NCBI GenBank assembly: GCA_024233545.1
Contig: JACKPL010000007.1
Span: 1 to 64,000, forward strand
Direction of reading: 5' to 3'
Source: a bacterium
Lineage (GTDB): Bacteria; Auribacterota; Auribacteria; Auribacterales; Auribacteraceae
DNA length: 64,000 nucleotides
The position numbers and the translations under genes are program-made. Under the pieces are notes generated by a model, which saw only the letters and a program-made list of their open reading frames with translations, ran no database searches and had not been told where the DNA came from. Positions within the stretch are counted from its first letter, which is position 1. Each line of letters opens with the position of its first letter. This document shows, piece by piece, positions 7,675 through 16,587 of the stretch.

Positions 7675-10113
7675 TTAGTTCGGTTTAACGATAGAGTATT
7701 TGCGCATGCGGTCACGTAATGTGCTGGGAGCGATTCCTAGTCGTTTTGCCGCACCTTTTTCCCCTTGAACAATCCAGTTAGATTCTTTAAGAACCTGCAG
7801 AATGTGCGATGATTCCAGTTCATCAAGCGATTCTTCGGGTTTAGGCTGAGAACTGCCGTTGCTAATGACCATGATTGATGCATCATCGATGACAAGGCCT
7901 TCATCGGCAGAAATTATCACGCCGCGTTCAATTATATTTTCGAGTTCGCGAATATTACCCGGCCACGAATATGCTTCCAGCGCTTTAATAATCTCTGAAG
8001 GAATACTTTTTATTGTGCGCCCGAATTTTTTGGAATATTTATTGACAAAATGATTTACAAGCAAAGGTATGTCCTTTTTTCTCTCGCGCAGAGGAGGCAC
8101 ATTGATGGGAAATACATTGAGGCGGTAGTACAAATCCTGCCTGAAATTACCGTCTTTTATTTCTTTAGCGAGGTCTCTGTTGGTTGCCGCAATAACTCGA
8201 ACATCGACTTTCATTGTGCGGGAGTTCCCAAGGCGTTCAAATTCTCCGTCTTGAAGGACTCTGAGCAGTTTCGCTTGCAGAGCGAGAGGAAGTTCACCTA
8301 TTTCGTCGAGAAAAATCGTCCCGCCGTCTGCTAATTCAAAGCGGCCGATTTTACATTGCACGGCACCGGTAAACGCTCCTTTTTCATGACCGAACAACTC
8401 ACTCTCGATAAGTTTTTCGGGCAGTACGGCACAGTTCACTTTTATAAGAGGCCTTTCTCGCCGCGGGCTTATATTATGTATCGCGCGGGCAAGCAATTCT
8501 TTGCCGGTACCGGTTTCACCCAAAATCAATACTGTTGCATCAGTGGACGCAACTTGTTCAATCTTTCGAAGGACATGATTGAGTTCTTTGCTTACGCTAA
8601 TTATTTCTGAAAAATTATGTTCGAGACGTATTTCCTGCCGAAGGTACGTATTTTCTATCTGCAGTTTGTTTTTTAACTTTTCCAGTTCTTCTAAAGTTGA
8701 TTGAAGTTTCTTTTCTGCAAGGATACGCGCTGTTATATCATATCCGTATATATTAACATAATTATATTCAATGATCGGTGCGAATGTGAGAGAAAACGTA
8801 TTTTCACCGCACTCCATGTTAATCTGCCTTGATTGTTTATTCAAAAGTGTCGATTGTACGAGTTTGATAAATTTTTCATCAACAAAACAGGAATTTTCTT
8901 TTCGCAATGTATTCGTAACACATTTACTTTTTTTATTGTCATAGAGGATTTTTCCGTCATGAGCAATACGCAAAACGGGGCTGGGATATTCTTCAGGGAA
9001 TTTTGCTATTTTTGCTACTTCTTCCTCGACTATTTTTCTGAGAGTAATATCGTGCCCGTATACGTTCACGTAGTCGGATTTAACAATGGGAGTAAAAGTA
9101 AATGCGTACGTTTGCCCACAGCAATCCAGTTCTACATAGTGTTTTTTTCCTGTATTGAGCGAAGTATGAATGATTTTTATCCAATCTTCACGTAAATTTT
9201 TATGGTGAGCTAATTGTTCCGGTTTATTGTTCCATGCGGCGGCAACGCAGGATATTTTGTGGTTATCAAACAATAATTTACCCTCTCTGTTGAACCGGAA
9301 TACAGGGTTAGGGCTCTCCAGAGGAAAACGCGCGAGGTCTCGAATCCGCTCTTGGCGTTTTGCGGTTTGGGTAATATCTCGTACCAAGGCGCATCCGCTT
9401 TCGCTTCCTTCAAATGCCATATAGTTTACTATATTTTCTACAGGAAAAACGGAACCGTCTTTTTTTCGTGCGAATGTAGTGAATCGTACGGTTCTTTTTT
9501 CTTTTAACAATTGCCACGTTTGATGCCAGTGTTCTTGTGTTGTTGGGACATCAACGTCATATACAGAGAGTTTCAGCAATTCTTCGCGAGAGTAGCCCAG
9601 CATTTCGCATGCGGCGTGGTTAACGCGGAAAAAACGACCATACGCGTCATGCCAAAATATTCCTGTTCCAACATGTTCTATCGTAAATTCAGCATATTCT
9701 TGTGCTTTAAGGTTTTTTTCCTTTTCTTTCAGCGCATGAATGCGGTCGGATATATCGCGTATAATAAAACAGGAAAATTCAGTGTCTTCAAAATTGATGT
9801 AGTTTGCGGATATCTCACAGGGAATAATACGGCCGTTTTTAGTAAGATGGTGTGTTTCAATGATAAATGATTTTTCTACTTTGAGTTTTTTCCAAAATGC
9901 CGGCCACATCTTTTCATCATATTCGGGCGCAATATCGTGGATTTTCAAAGCTAATAATTCGCTGTGTGTATATTCAAGTAATTTTGCCGCCGATTTGTTC
10001 GCCCGAAGAATATGCGCCGTATTGTCAATAAGCACAAATGATTCTGATATATTATCGACAGTAAAGTGGCACAAGAATAAATCGCGTTGGGAGTCTTCTC
10101 GGGTTTGTTTCAC
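7675..10113 (-). CDS. Multi-PAS sigma-54-dependent transcriptional activator
   Basis: 812 residues. Order: four PAS-type sensor domains (about 15-130, 140-255, 262-355, 365-460), a coiled coil (465-505), an AAA+ domain (510-740) and a Fis-type helix-turn-helix at the end. The AAA+ part has Walker A GETGTGKE, the sigma-54 contact motif GAFTGA, Walker B GGTIFLDEIGELP and the arginine-finger region PPLRER. The HTH reads GAAKRLGIAPSTLRDRM. PAS domains 3 and 4 resemble each other (FPLESPNPV versus FPEEYPSPV; YVNVYGHDIT versus YVNIYGYDIT) and look like a recent duplication. There is no receiver domain and no transmembrane segment, so it likely senses a small molecule or redox signal in the cytoplasm. 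Target promoters are not evident nearby. Confidence 0.93.
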   Translation of the reverse strand: MKQTREDSQRDLFLCHFTVDNISESFVLIDNTAHILRANKSAAKLLEYTHSELLALKIHDIAPEYDEKMWPAFWKKLKVEKSFIIETHHLTKNGRIIPCEISANYINFEDTEFSCFIIRDISDRIHALKEKEKNLKAQEYAEFTIEHVGTGIFWHDAYGRFFRVNHAACEMLGYSREELLKLSVYDVDVPTTQEHWHQTWQLLKEKRTVRFTTFARKKDGSVFPVENIVNYMAFEGSESGCALVRDITQTAKRQERIRDLARFPLESPNPVFRFNREGKLLFDNHKISCVAAAWNNKPEQLAHHKNLREDWIKIIHTSLNTGKKHYVELDCCGQTYAFTFTPIVKSDYVNVYGHDITLRKIVEEEVAKIAKFPEEYPSPVLRIAHDGKILYDNKKSKCVTNTLRKENSCFVDEKFIKLVQSTLLNKQSRQINMECGENTFSLTFAPIIEYNYVNIYGYDITARILAEKKLQSTLEELEKLKNKLQIENTYLRQEIRLEHNFSEIISVSKELNHVLRKIEQVASTDATVLILGETGTGKELLARAIHNISPRRERPLIKVNCAVLPEKLIESELFGHEKGAFTGAVQCKIGRFELADGGTIFLDEIGELPLALQAKLLRVLQDGEFERLGNSRTMKVDVRVIAATNRDLAKEIKDGNFRQDLYYRLNVFPINVPPLRERKKDIPLLVNHFVNKYSKKFGRTIKSIPSEIIKALEAYSWPGNIRELENIIERGVIISADEGLVIDDASIMVISNGSSQPKPEESLDELESSHILQVLKESNWIVQGEKGAAKRLGIAPSTLRDRMRKYSIVKPN

Positions 10114-10466
10114 AGTGTTTCAGCCTTTTGGGTCTCATTTGCGCTATCATAATGCTGTTTCCCTCTTCACCCTCAACAACATGCAGGTATTATTTGTATT
10201 TTATGTATAAACAGCAATGTGTGACTCTATACATATTTCAATATAGCATAATGCTGAAAAAAAATCAAAAATTTTGAGACAAAAACTATTTTTTTTTGTC
10301 TATAAAGGTAGCAACAGTATTTTTCTTTTGAAAAAGATAAAAATTATGTTAAAACATAATACATGAAAATTGTAAAGATATTATATAGATATATAAATAT
10401 GTAAATCTGTAGAAGGAAATGCTGTTTAAACACCAAACAAGGGTTAAACGTGAGGAGAAGGTGTTG
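10114..10466. promoter_or_regulatory. Divergent AT-rich regulatory region with a perfect palindrome
   Basis: 353 bp between the sigma-54 activator and the RHH gene hold no ORF. The stretch is very AT-rich. It carries a perfect inverted repeat ATTATGTT-aa-AACATAAT (10343-10360), a plausible operator for the RHH protein encoded just downstream, and an AGACAAAAA / TTTTTGTCT repeat at about 10278-10302 that could be a hairpin. Binding is inference. Confidence 0.4.
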
Positions 10467-10634
10467 ATGAGAAAGACGACAATTGAGCTTACCCATGAAC
10501 AATATTTTTATCTTCAGGAAAGAGTGTTGCAAATGAAAAAAGGCAACCAGAACGCATCTATGGCGTCATTGATTAGAGAACTCATTGAACAAGACATGAA
10601 AAAAGTTTTCAAAGTTAATATTGATGGGGTATGA
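10467..10634 (+). CDS. Ribbon-helix-helix (CopG-like) DNA-binding protein
   Basis: 55 residues from ATG 10467, which follows GAGGAGAAG at ideal spacing; an upstream frame start at 10419 has no ribosome site. The N-terminus MRKTTIELTHEQYFYLQERVLQ is a beta strand followed by a helix, then NASMASLIRELIEQDM, the second helix with the usual S-x-x-x-R-E pattern. This is the RHH fold seen in CopG and antitoxins. No toxin partner is visible downstream; the next gene is about 400 bp away. It may autoregulate through the palindrome at 10343-10360. Confidence 0.75.
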   Translation: MRKTTIELTHEQYFYLQERVLQMKKGNQNASMASLIRELIEQDMKKVFKVNIDGV

Positions 10635-11031
10635 ACTAAAATTTATTTTTGACAAGTCATTTCTTTTTCGTTACAAAACAAAACAGTTATTACATAATGT
10701 TGCCATAAATTATATTCAATTCAAACCGGTACATAATATGAGAACGGTTCCTTGTTTGTTGTTGAATAAAATATCATAGCAGACTGGTTTAGGGGGTGTC
10801 GTTTTTATAAAGCACTGCATCAGAAATGTATGTATTCCAAAACCACACATTAAAGCGCTCCTTCATAGAGATGCTTCTTTTCCCTTCCTTTAATTCTGTT
10901 TTTTGTTAAACGAAATGTGTGTTATATTCGGAACAGTTTGCGGTATTTCCCATGGAATCATTACCCGCATTACAGATTATCGAATTAAAAAATGAATTTA
11001 TCTTTATACATAATAAAACGGTTTGTTTTTT
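10635..11031. other. Gene-free stretch upstream of the methyltransferase
   Basis: About 400 bp without a supported gene. It contains a TTGACA hexamer at 10648-10653 without a well-placed partner, an imperfect inverted repeat AACCGGT...AACGGTTC around 10725-10750, and TTGTTA / TATATT words near 10903-10928 with a spacing too short for a standard promoter. Nothing here is convincing. Confidence 0.3.
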
Positions 11032-11781
11032 ATGAATGAGTATGGATCGTTGTGTACAGAATGGTATGAGGCGCTTTATAAATATCCTCCTCAGGAAGAA
11101 CTTGAATTATATTCCGGTTATTTGCTGGATGATACGCAAAGAGTTCTTGAGCCGATGTGTGGAGCCGGCCGTTTCTTAATACCAATGAGCGCACAAGGGC
11201 ATGCTATGTACGGCTTTGACCATTCTGCTCCAATGCTGGAAATATGTAAAGCGAAGCTCGCTCAGCGTGGATTGAGGGCACAGGTTATGCAAGCGTCATT
11301 AAGCAGTTTTTCGTATCCGATGCCGTTTGATATGATTTTTATTACTTCGGGTTCTTTTGGATTGATCGTTGATCCGCATGAAGCGCTTGTATCCCTTAAG
11401 CGGATTCATGCGTATCTTTCAGACAGCGGTGTATTTCTTGTTGAAATTGAAACGCCTCTTGAAAACCAAGACGCCTTGAAAGTTATGCATACTATGGAAT
11501 TGACGCACAATGTGCAGGAGTCGCTTTTTTTGCGCAAGTCGGAGTCATACGATGTCCAGTCTAACATTTATACTGCAGATTTGCTCTTTCAGAAGCGAAT
11601 ACAAGGGCATTTGGAACGCTCGGAAGCAATGAAGTTTGTCATAAAACATTATGTCTCCGATGAATTTGAACATTTGCTTAAGCAAGCGGGTTTTTGCGCT
11701 GTGAAGATTGTAAGAAGAGAACATATGGAACTTGAATCAACGTTGTCTACGAAAAGCCTCATCTACGAATGCAGAAAATAA
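11032..11781 (+). CDS. Class I SAM-dependent methyltransferase
   Basis: 249 residues from ATG 11032; the frame also has an upstream TTG at 11023, but ATG is preferred. Motif I is VLEPMCGAGRFLIP (about residues 37-50), with the acidic end of strand 2 in YGFDHSAPML. A post-I region QASLSSFSYPMPFDMIFITSGSFG follows, then GVFLVEIETP. This is the Methyltransf_11/25 arrangement. The substrate is not evident. It stands alone between a regulator and the DUF4956 operon, with no strong Shine-Dalgarno sequence. Confidence 0.85.
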   Translation: MNEYGSLCTEWYEALYKYPPQEELELYSGYLLDDTQRVLEPMCGAGRFLIPMSAQGHAMYGFDHSAPMLEICKAKLAQRGLRAQVMQASLSSFSYPMPFDMIFITSGSFGLIVDPHEALVSLKRIHAYLSDSGVFLVEIETPLENQDALKVMHTMELTHNVQESLFLRKSESYDVQSNIYTADLLFQKRIQGHLERSEAMKFVIKHYVSDEFEHLLKQAGFCAVKIVRREHMELESTLSTKSLIYECRK

Positions 11782-11976
11782 ATGTGCCGGATGACACTCA
11801 TCTAAAACAGAGAGCACTCTAAAAATTTTCTAAAAACGTTTTTTGTTTATTGCCGTGTTGCTCTGTAAAGCCGATGCGATGCACATTTTGCAGTAAATAA
11901 TCCTTTAATAATAAAAAAATTATTGTAGTATTGTTAAAATATGTTTTTTTAGTTTCAAAAACTAAGGAGAAAATAC

Positions 11977-12675
11977 ATGAGGGCAGTTCAGGCATTGCAA
12001 AAATATTTATCAGCACAGCTTGCTCAACTTTCTATCGGCGGGTTTTGTTTTAATTTACTTCTGGCGGCTTGTTTAGCGTATTGGCTTGGAAGGGTCTATA
12101 TTGTTTATGGTTCATCGCTTTCCAACCGAAAGATGCTTGCGAAATCGTTCATCATGCTTGCAATGACAACAATGCTTATTATTACGCTAATACAATCGTC
12201 ATTGCCGTTGTCGCTTGGGCTTCTTGGTGCGTTGTCGATCATCCGCTTTCGAGCCGCAATAAAAGAACCTGAGGAATTAACGTATCTGTTTCTTGCCATT
12301 ACGATCGGATTAGGGTTTGGTGCCGGCCAACGCATTTTGACCATCGTTGCGCTTGTTATGATAATTATAGTCATTAAATTACGGCATAAGTTTTCCGGCA
12401 GAAAAACCGATTCGGTACAGAATCTGTATCTTACTATTACGACACATAATCCTAATGACATATCACTTGAAACTGTTACCGCTATATTAAAAGACCAATG
12501 CCAACTTTTTAGAATGAAACGAATGGATAAATTACCCACTCTTATGGAAGTCTCTTTTTTGGTTGAATTTAAAAGCGAAAAGTCATTGTATTCTGTTGAA
12601 TCGTCTCTGCGCAAATTAGACGAATCAATAAAAATTAATTTTCTCGATTACAAAGGCGCACTGGGTGCCCTGTAA
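11977..12675 (+). CDS. DUF4956 membrane protein
   Basis: 232 residues, with AAGGAG before the ATG. Three or four transmembrane helices fill residues 20-140. They include the family-typical segment SLGLLGALSIIRFRAAIKEPEEL (last helix-loop), followed by GLGFGAGQ, and then a soluble ferredoxin-like tail of about 85 residues. DUF4956 proteins are regularly encoded beside CotH and VTC-domain proteins, exactly as here (32 nt to the CotH gene). Their role is unknown but probably linked to polyphosphate or surface-polymer metabolism. Confidence 0.9.
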   Translation: MRAVQALQKYLSAQLAQLSIGGFCFNLLLAACLAYWLGRVYIVYGSSLSNRKMLAKSFIMLAMTTMLIITLIQSSLPLSLGLLGALSIIRFRAAIKEPEELTYLFLAITIGLGFGAGQRILTIVALVMIIIVIKLRHKFSGRKTDSVQNLYLTITTHNPNDISLETVTAILKDQCQLFRMKRMDKLPTLMEVSFLVEFKSEKSLYSVESSLRKLDESIKINFLDYKGALGAL

Positions 12676-12706
12676 GCTATTTTGAATACATGCAAAGGAA
12701 AACTCG

Positions 12707-15568
12707 ATGCGTAAAAGAGTAGTTGTTTTTATCGTACTTGTTCTTATTATATTGAGCGGTGGTCTGCTATTTTTATTCTTTAATCCCATTGAAAAACTGT
12801 CTAATCCCATCGGAAAAATAGCGAAAAAAATCAGGCTTGATGCGCTTCGTACCGATCGAGAGCTGAATGAAGTTGTGAAAAGCTTAACTCTGCCCGAGTA
12901 CCATTTGCTGTTGTCACGAAAAGATGTTGCGCATTTTATGAATTTGATAGCCCAGTATTTTACTGCGGGGCCTCAGGAAGGGCTGCGATATTACACTGAA
13001 AATAACAAATGGCGCAAAGCGGAATTAGTATATCAAGGGAAAACATACGAAATCGATATAAAATGCCATGGGCGACAACCGACAGGACATGCAAAAAATG
13101 ATTTCTATTCGTATGCCATAAAACTAAAAAAGAAAGAGCAGATCAATAAAACACAACGTTTTAGTTTTATTATACGTGAACGGCTTTTTCAAAATCAGCA
13201 ATTGACTCTTGATGTTGCGAAACGGATGAATGTCATTTATCAGCCGGACGAATTGGTAAAAGTTAAAATCAATCAGCTCGATCCCAAACTGCATTTTTTC
13301 GAATACCGATTAGATGATGCTTATATGGAATCGATCCGAAAAGCCTCGTTTCGGACGTTTGAGTATTCAGTTGCCGATGACCAGCCGCGTGTAAAAAGCA
13401 TGATTTATACCGATGATTATGATATCCGCCCGCCCTTTGATCAGGATATTTTTTATGCGAACTTTCAAAAAGCGTTTGCCGAATCGGATAACGTTTATAC
13501 CGATGACCAAAAAAACTCAATATACAACAGATTTCTAGAATTTAACCTCGCGATTGTCGACAATAAAACCGATTTGATAGAGAGCTTTGTTGATATTGAT
13601 TACATGGCTCGTTTTGAAGCGACTCGAATGATTGCGCGTACGATTGGGCATGGGTTTACTCAACAGAACCTTCGTATTCTGTATAACTTGGCTGACGGGA
13701 AATTCTATCCTGCATTCACGCGCGACAATATTCCTTCGCAATGGAATAAAGATTATGACGATTCGCTCGAGGGTCAAATCAATAAATGGGATAATTTCCA
13801 TGATAAAGTATACCGGCCGCTGCCTTTTTTCCTCTATATTGCCCAGAGTGATACACTACGCCAGGCAAAATATAAAGTAATCTACGATTTTATCGTCCAG
13901 CAAGGCGAATCGTTTGCAAAAGAACAACAGGCGCTTGTAGATTGGTATGCGACGTTTCATACCGAAGGGGAAACAAAGTTGATGTTTCGCGAACTCGGAA
14001 TAGGGAAAATACTCTATAAAGACGATTTTTTAGATGCGGTGAATAAAAAACAGCCTGCTCAGAATTGTGAAGTATTGAAAAATTATATTGAAACATCACA
14101 ACTTGAGATATGTTTCCATACTGAAAATAATAAATTGCTTGTTTCAGTCCTTCCGCAATCAATGGCGGCACTTCAAATTGACGAGTTTAAGATACATAAA
14201 GGCTTGCAAGCCGTTCCCGTCTCATTGAAAACAGTTGTTTTGTTGGACGGAAAACTATCTGAATGCCGCTCAAAAGAAGTTATGTACAATACACAGCAAG
14301 ATGAGTTTGATGCGGCTCCGTTTTTCAGAGAGGATACTTTTTCTACCGCTTTGGATATAAATTCGAAAAAGGTATCTCGCATGTATGTTTATATGATTAC
14401 GTTTGATAAAAGCCTTCCTGCATCATTAGAAAAAAATGATGTAACGATATCGGCGCGTAATACCGTTACAGGACAACCGGTTTCTTCTATTCGGCTTGTT
14501 CCGCAAGTGCACGGGGGAATTCGAGATGGTATTCTTGCCGCTTCTCCCAGTGATACAATCGATGCATTTACGGAATTTCAAACTCAATTCCCCTTTCTTA
14601 ATGTGACAAAAACAGAGAATAATGAGCTGATTGTACACAAAGGAACGTATACTTTGGAGCAGGATGCATACATGCCTTACGGATTAAAAGTAATCATCGA
14701 GGCGGGGACAAAAATTCTTCTTGGAGAAAATGTTGCCTTGATCTGTTATGATGGTATCGATATACGAGGAACAGCCGATGCGCCGGTATCGATTACTGCT
14801 CTTGATCCTGCAAAACCGTACGGCACATTCGGTGTTTTAGGAGATGAATCCACAGCAAGTTCTATTTGCCATGCATCATTTTCTCACGGCAGGGAGCGAA
14901 TGGCTAATGGCGTTTATTTTTCCGGAGCGTTATCCATCCATCATAACGGGAATGTAATAATTAAAGATACGCACGTTGCATCGAGTCATGCTGATGATGG
15001 AATCAATATCAAGTATGCCGAATCGATTTTATTGGAAAATTGTGTTTTTGAAAATAATTTTGCTGATCAGGTTGACCTCGATTATTGCACAGGGAACGTT
15101 ATCAATTGCCGGTTTTTAGTGGATAATGATGCCGATTTTAACGGAGACGGGTTGGATTTGAGCGGTTCTTATATCGTTGCTTCGAATAATCAATTTATGC
15201 ATTTTAAAGATAAAGGGATGAGTGTTGGTGAAGAGGCCTTTCTGCTGGCATATAGCAATACTTTCACAGAAAATAATTGCGGAGTTGCGGTAAAGGATTT
15301 ATCAAATGCCTATTTCTTTGACAACTCGTTTATAAATAATACTCTTGATATCAATGCGTTTCAGAAAAAAGGCATCTTTGGAGGAGGCCTGGTCTATTTT
15401 CTTGCAAGCCAAAAAGAGGTTAGTGATATTCAGTATTCGCTTGATGAAAAATCGCACGTTTTTTTCTGCTCACAAGAATTTGCTCCAGACAGTATCGACG
15501 CAAAAACAAAAGAATTAACCGCCGAATTGCTTTTTGGATGGTTAAAAGAACTGGATTTTTATCAATAA
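12707..15568 (+). CDS. CotH-like kinase domain fused to a parallel beta-helix domain
   Basis: 953 residues. One N-terminal transmembrane anchor (residues 5-27) leads to an extracytoplasmic protein. Residues about 90-470 resemble CotH spore-coat kinases: HGRQPTGHAKNDFYSYAIKL, VDIDYMARFEATRMIA, then QNLRILYNLADGKFYPAFTRDN with the Asn/Asp pair expected for metal and ATP binding. Residues about 640-900 are short repeats with regular Asn and Asp (for example DDGINIKYAESILLENCVF, then ADQVDLDYCTG), a right-handed beta-helix of pectate-lyase type. CotH proteins phosphorylate proteins or surface polymers. It sits between DUF4956 and VTC genes in one operon. Confidence 0.85.
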   Translation: MRKRVVVFIVLVLIILSGGLLFLFFNPIEKLSNPIGKIAKKIRLDALRTDRELNEVVKSLTLPEYHLLLSRKDVAHFMNLIAQYFTAGPQEGLRYYTENNKWRKAELVYQGKTYEIDIKCHGRQPTGHAKNDFYSYAIKLKKKEQINKTQRFSFIIRERLFQNQQLTLDVAKRMNVIYQPDELVKVKINQLDPKLHFFEYRLDDAYMESIRKASFRTFEYSVADDQPRVKSMIYTDDYDIRPPFDQDIFYANFQKAFAESDNVYTDDQKNSIYNRFLEFNLAIVDNKTDLIESFVDIDYMARFEATRMIARTIGHGFTQQNLRILYNLADGKFYPAFTRDNIPSQWNKDYDDSLEGQINKWDNFHDKVYRPLPFFLYIAQSDTLRQAKYKVIYDFIVQQGESFAKEQQALVDWYATFHTEGETKLMFRELGIGKILYKDDFLDAVNKKQPAQNCEVLKNYIETSQLEICFHTENNKLLVSVLPQSMAALQIDEFKIHKGLQAVPVSLKTVVLLDGKLSECRSKEVMYNTQQDEFDAAPFFREDTFSTALDINSKKVSRMYVYMITFDKSLPASLEKNDVTISARNTVTGQPVSSIRLVPQVHGGIRDGILAASPSDTIDAFTEFQTQFPFLNVTKTENNELIVHKGTYTLEQDAYMPYGLKVIIEAGTKILLGENVALICYDGIDIRGTADAPVSITALDPAKPYGTFGVLGDESTASSICHASFSHGRERMANGVYFSGALSIHHNGNVIIKDTHVASSHADDGINIKYAESILLENCVFENNFADQVDLDYCTGNVINCRFLVDNDADFNGDGLDLSGSYIVASNNQFMHFKDKGMSVGEEAFLLAYSNTFTENNCGVAVKDLSNAYFFDNSFINNTLDINAFQKKGIFGGGLVYFLASQKEVSDIQYSLDEKSHVFFCSQEFAPDSIDAKTKELTAELLFGWLKELDFYQ

Positions 15569-15623
15569 TGACAAGGGATAATATGCGGGTGATTTTTTTG
15601 CGGCAATGCGTGGAGTATGCACA

Positions 15624-16328
15624 ATGAGTGTACCCGTTACCACAGCAAAAACATTTCGGTATGAACGGAAATTTGCCATACAGGAGTATGATATCCGGCA
15701 CGTTGAGTCGTTGGTAAAACTGCATCCGGCTCATTTTTCCGAGATTTATCATGAGCGGTATATCAATAATATATATTTTGATTCGCGTGATTTAGAAAAT
15801 TATTTCGGCAATGTCGATGGAGACGATACGCGCAGAAAAATTCGTATCAGATGGTATGGAGATTTTTACGGTAATATTGAAAAACCGGTCTTGGAAATAA
15901 AACATAAACGCGGTTTGCTTGGCACGAAGGAATCGTTTGAGTTGCCTGCTTTCACCCTTGACGAAACCACTTCTGCTGTGTGTATTCAAGATAGCATAAA
16001 ACGGTCACTGGCACCGCAGATTCTTAAGAATGATGTTCAACGGTTAGAACCGACACTCGTAAACCGTTATAAACGGAAATATTTTTTGTCTCTTGACGGA
16101 ATATTTCGCATTACGATTGATTCAGGAATACTATTTCACCGCATGTATGCATACCATAATAATTTTTTGGAACAATACCGAGACAGCAGTGGAATTATCC
16201 TTGAATTAAAGTATGATCAAGAACATGATGAATGTGCTCATTCCATATCAACTCATTTTCCGTTTCGGTTGTCGCGCAATTCAAAATACATTGCCGGCAT
16301 AGACTGTCTCTACAATGCAGTTTATTAA
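15624..16328 (+). CDS. VTC-domain protein (polyphosphate polymerase-like)
   Basis: 234 residues from ATG 15624, preceded by GGAG at 8 nt; an upstream ATG at 15606 lacks a good site. The VTC fold is recognised by FRYERKFAI at the N-terminus, NNIYFDS, RRKIRIRWYGD, PVLEIKHKRG and LVNRYKRKYF, giving a basic tunnel lined with Arg and Lys plus the acidic metal ligand in ILELKYD. In yeast this fold makes polyphosphate from ATP. Bacterial relatives paired with DUF4956 and CotH are of unproven function. It is the last gene of the operon, which ends in a strong terminator. Confidence 0.88.
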   Translation: MSVPVTTAKTFRYERKFAIQEYDIRHVESLVKLHPAHFSEIYHERYINNIYFDSRDLENYFGNVDGDDTRRKIRIRWYGDFYGNIEKPVLEIKHKRGLLGTKESFELPAFTLDETTSAVCIQDSIKRSLAPQILKNDVQRLEPTLVNRYKRKYFLSLDGIFRITIDSGILFHRMYAYHNNFLEQYRDSSGIILELKYDQEHDECAHSISTHFPFRLSRNSKYIAGIDCLYNAVY

Positions 16329-16415
16329 AATAAGCTGAAACGCGCCGAAAAAAGTTTGAGATTAAAGGTCTATTGAAGATTTCATAAAAGAAGATAGATT
16401 CTTTGAATATAGCAT

Positions 16416-16453
16416 AAAAAACCTGTCAACCGAAAGATTGACAGGTTTTTTTA
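16416..16453 (+). terminator. Intrinsic terminator of the DUF4956-CotH-VTC operon
   Basis: A long stem AAAAACCTGTCAA / TTGACAGGTTTTT with an 8-nt loop, followed by further Ts. It lies about 90 bp after the VTC stop. Confidence 0.9.
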
Positions 16454-16587
16454 GTAACTGGCCTGACATCTCCACTTTGAACTTTTTGTCCGAGGATTTG
16501 AAGATGATTTATGAGTTGCAAAGATGGGTAAAAAATGCTTAACCTGACTGAATATAAATACCCAATATTTTTATGACTTTTCCGGTT

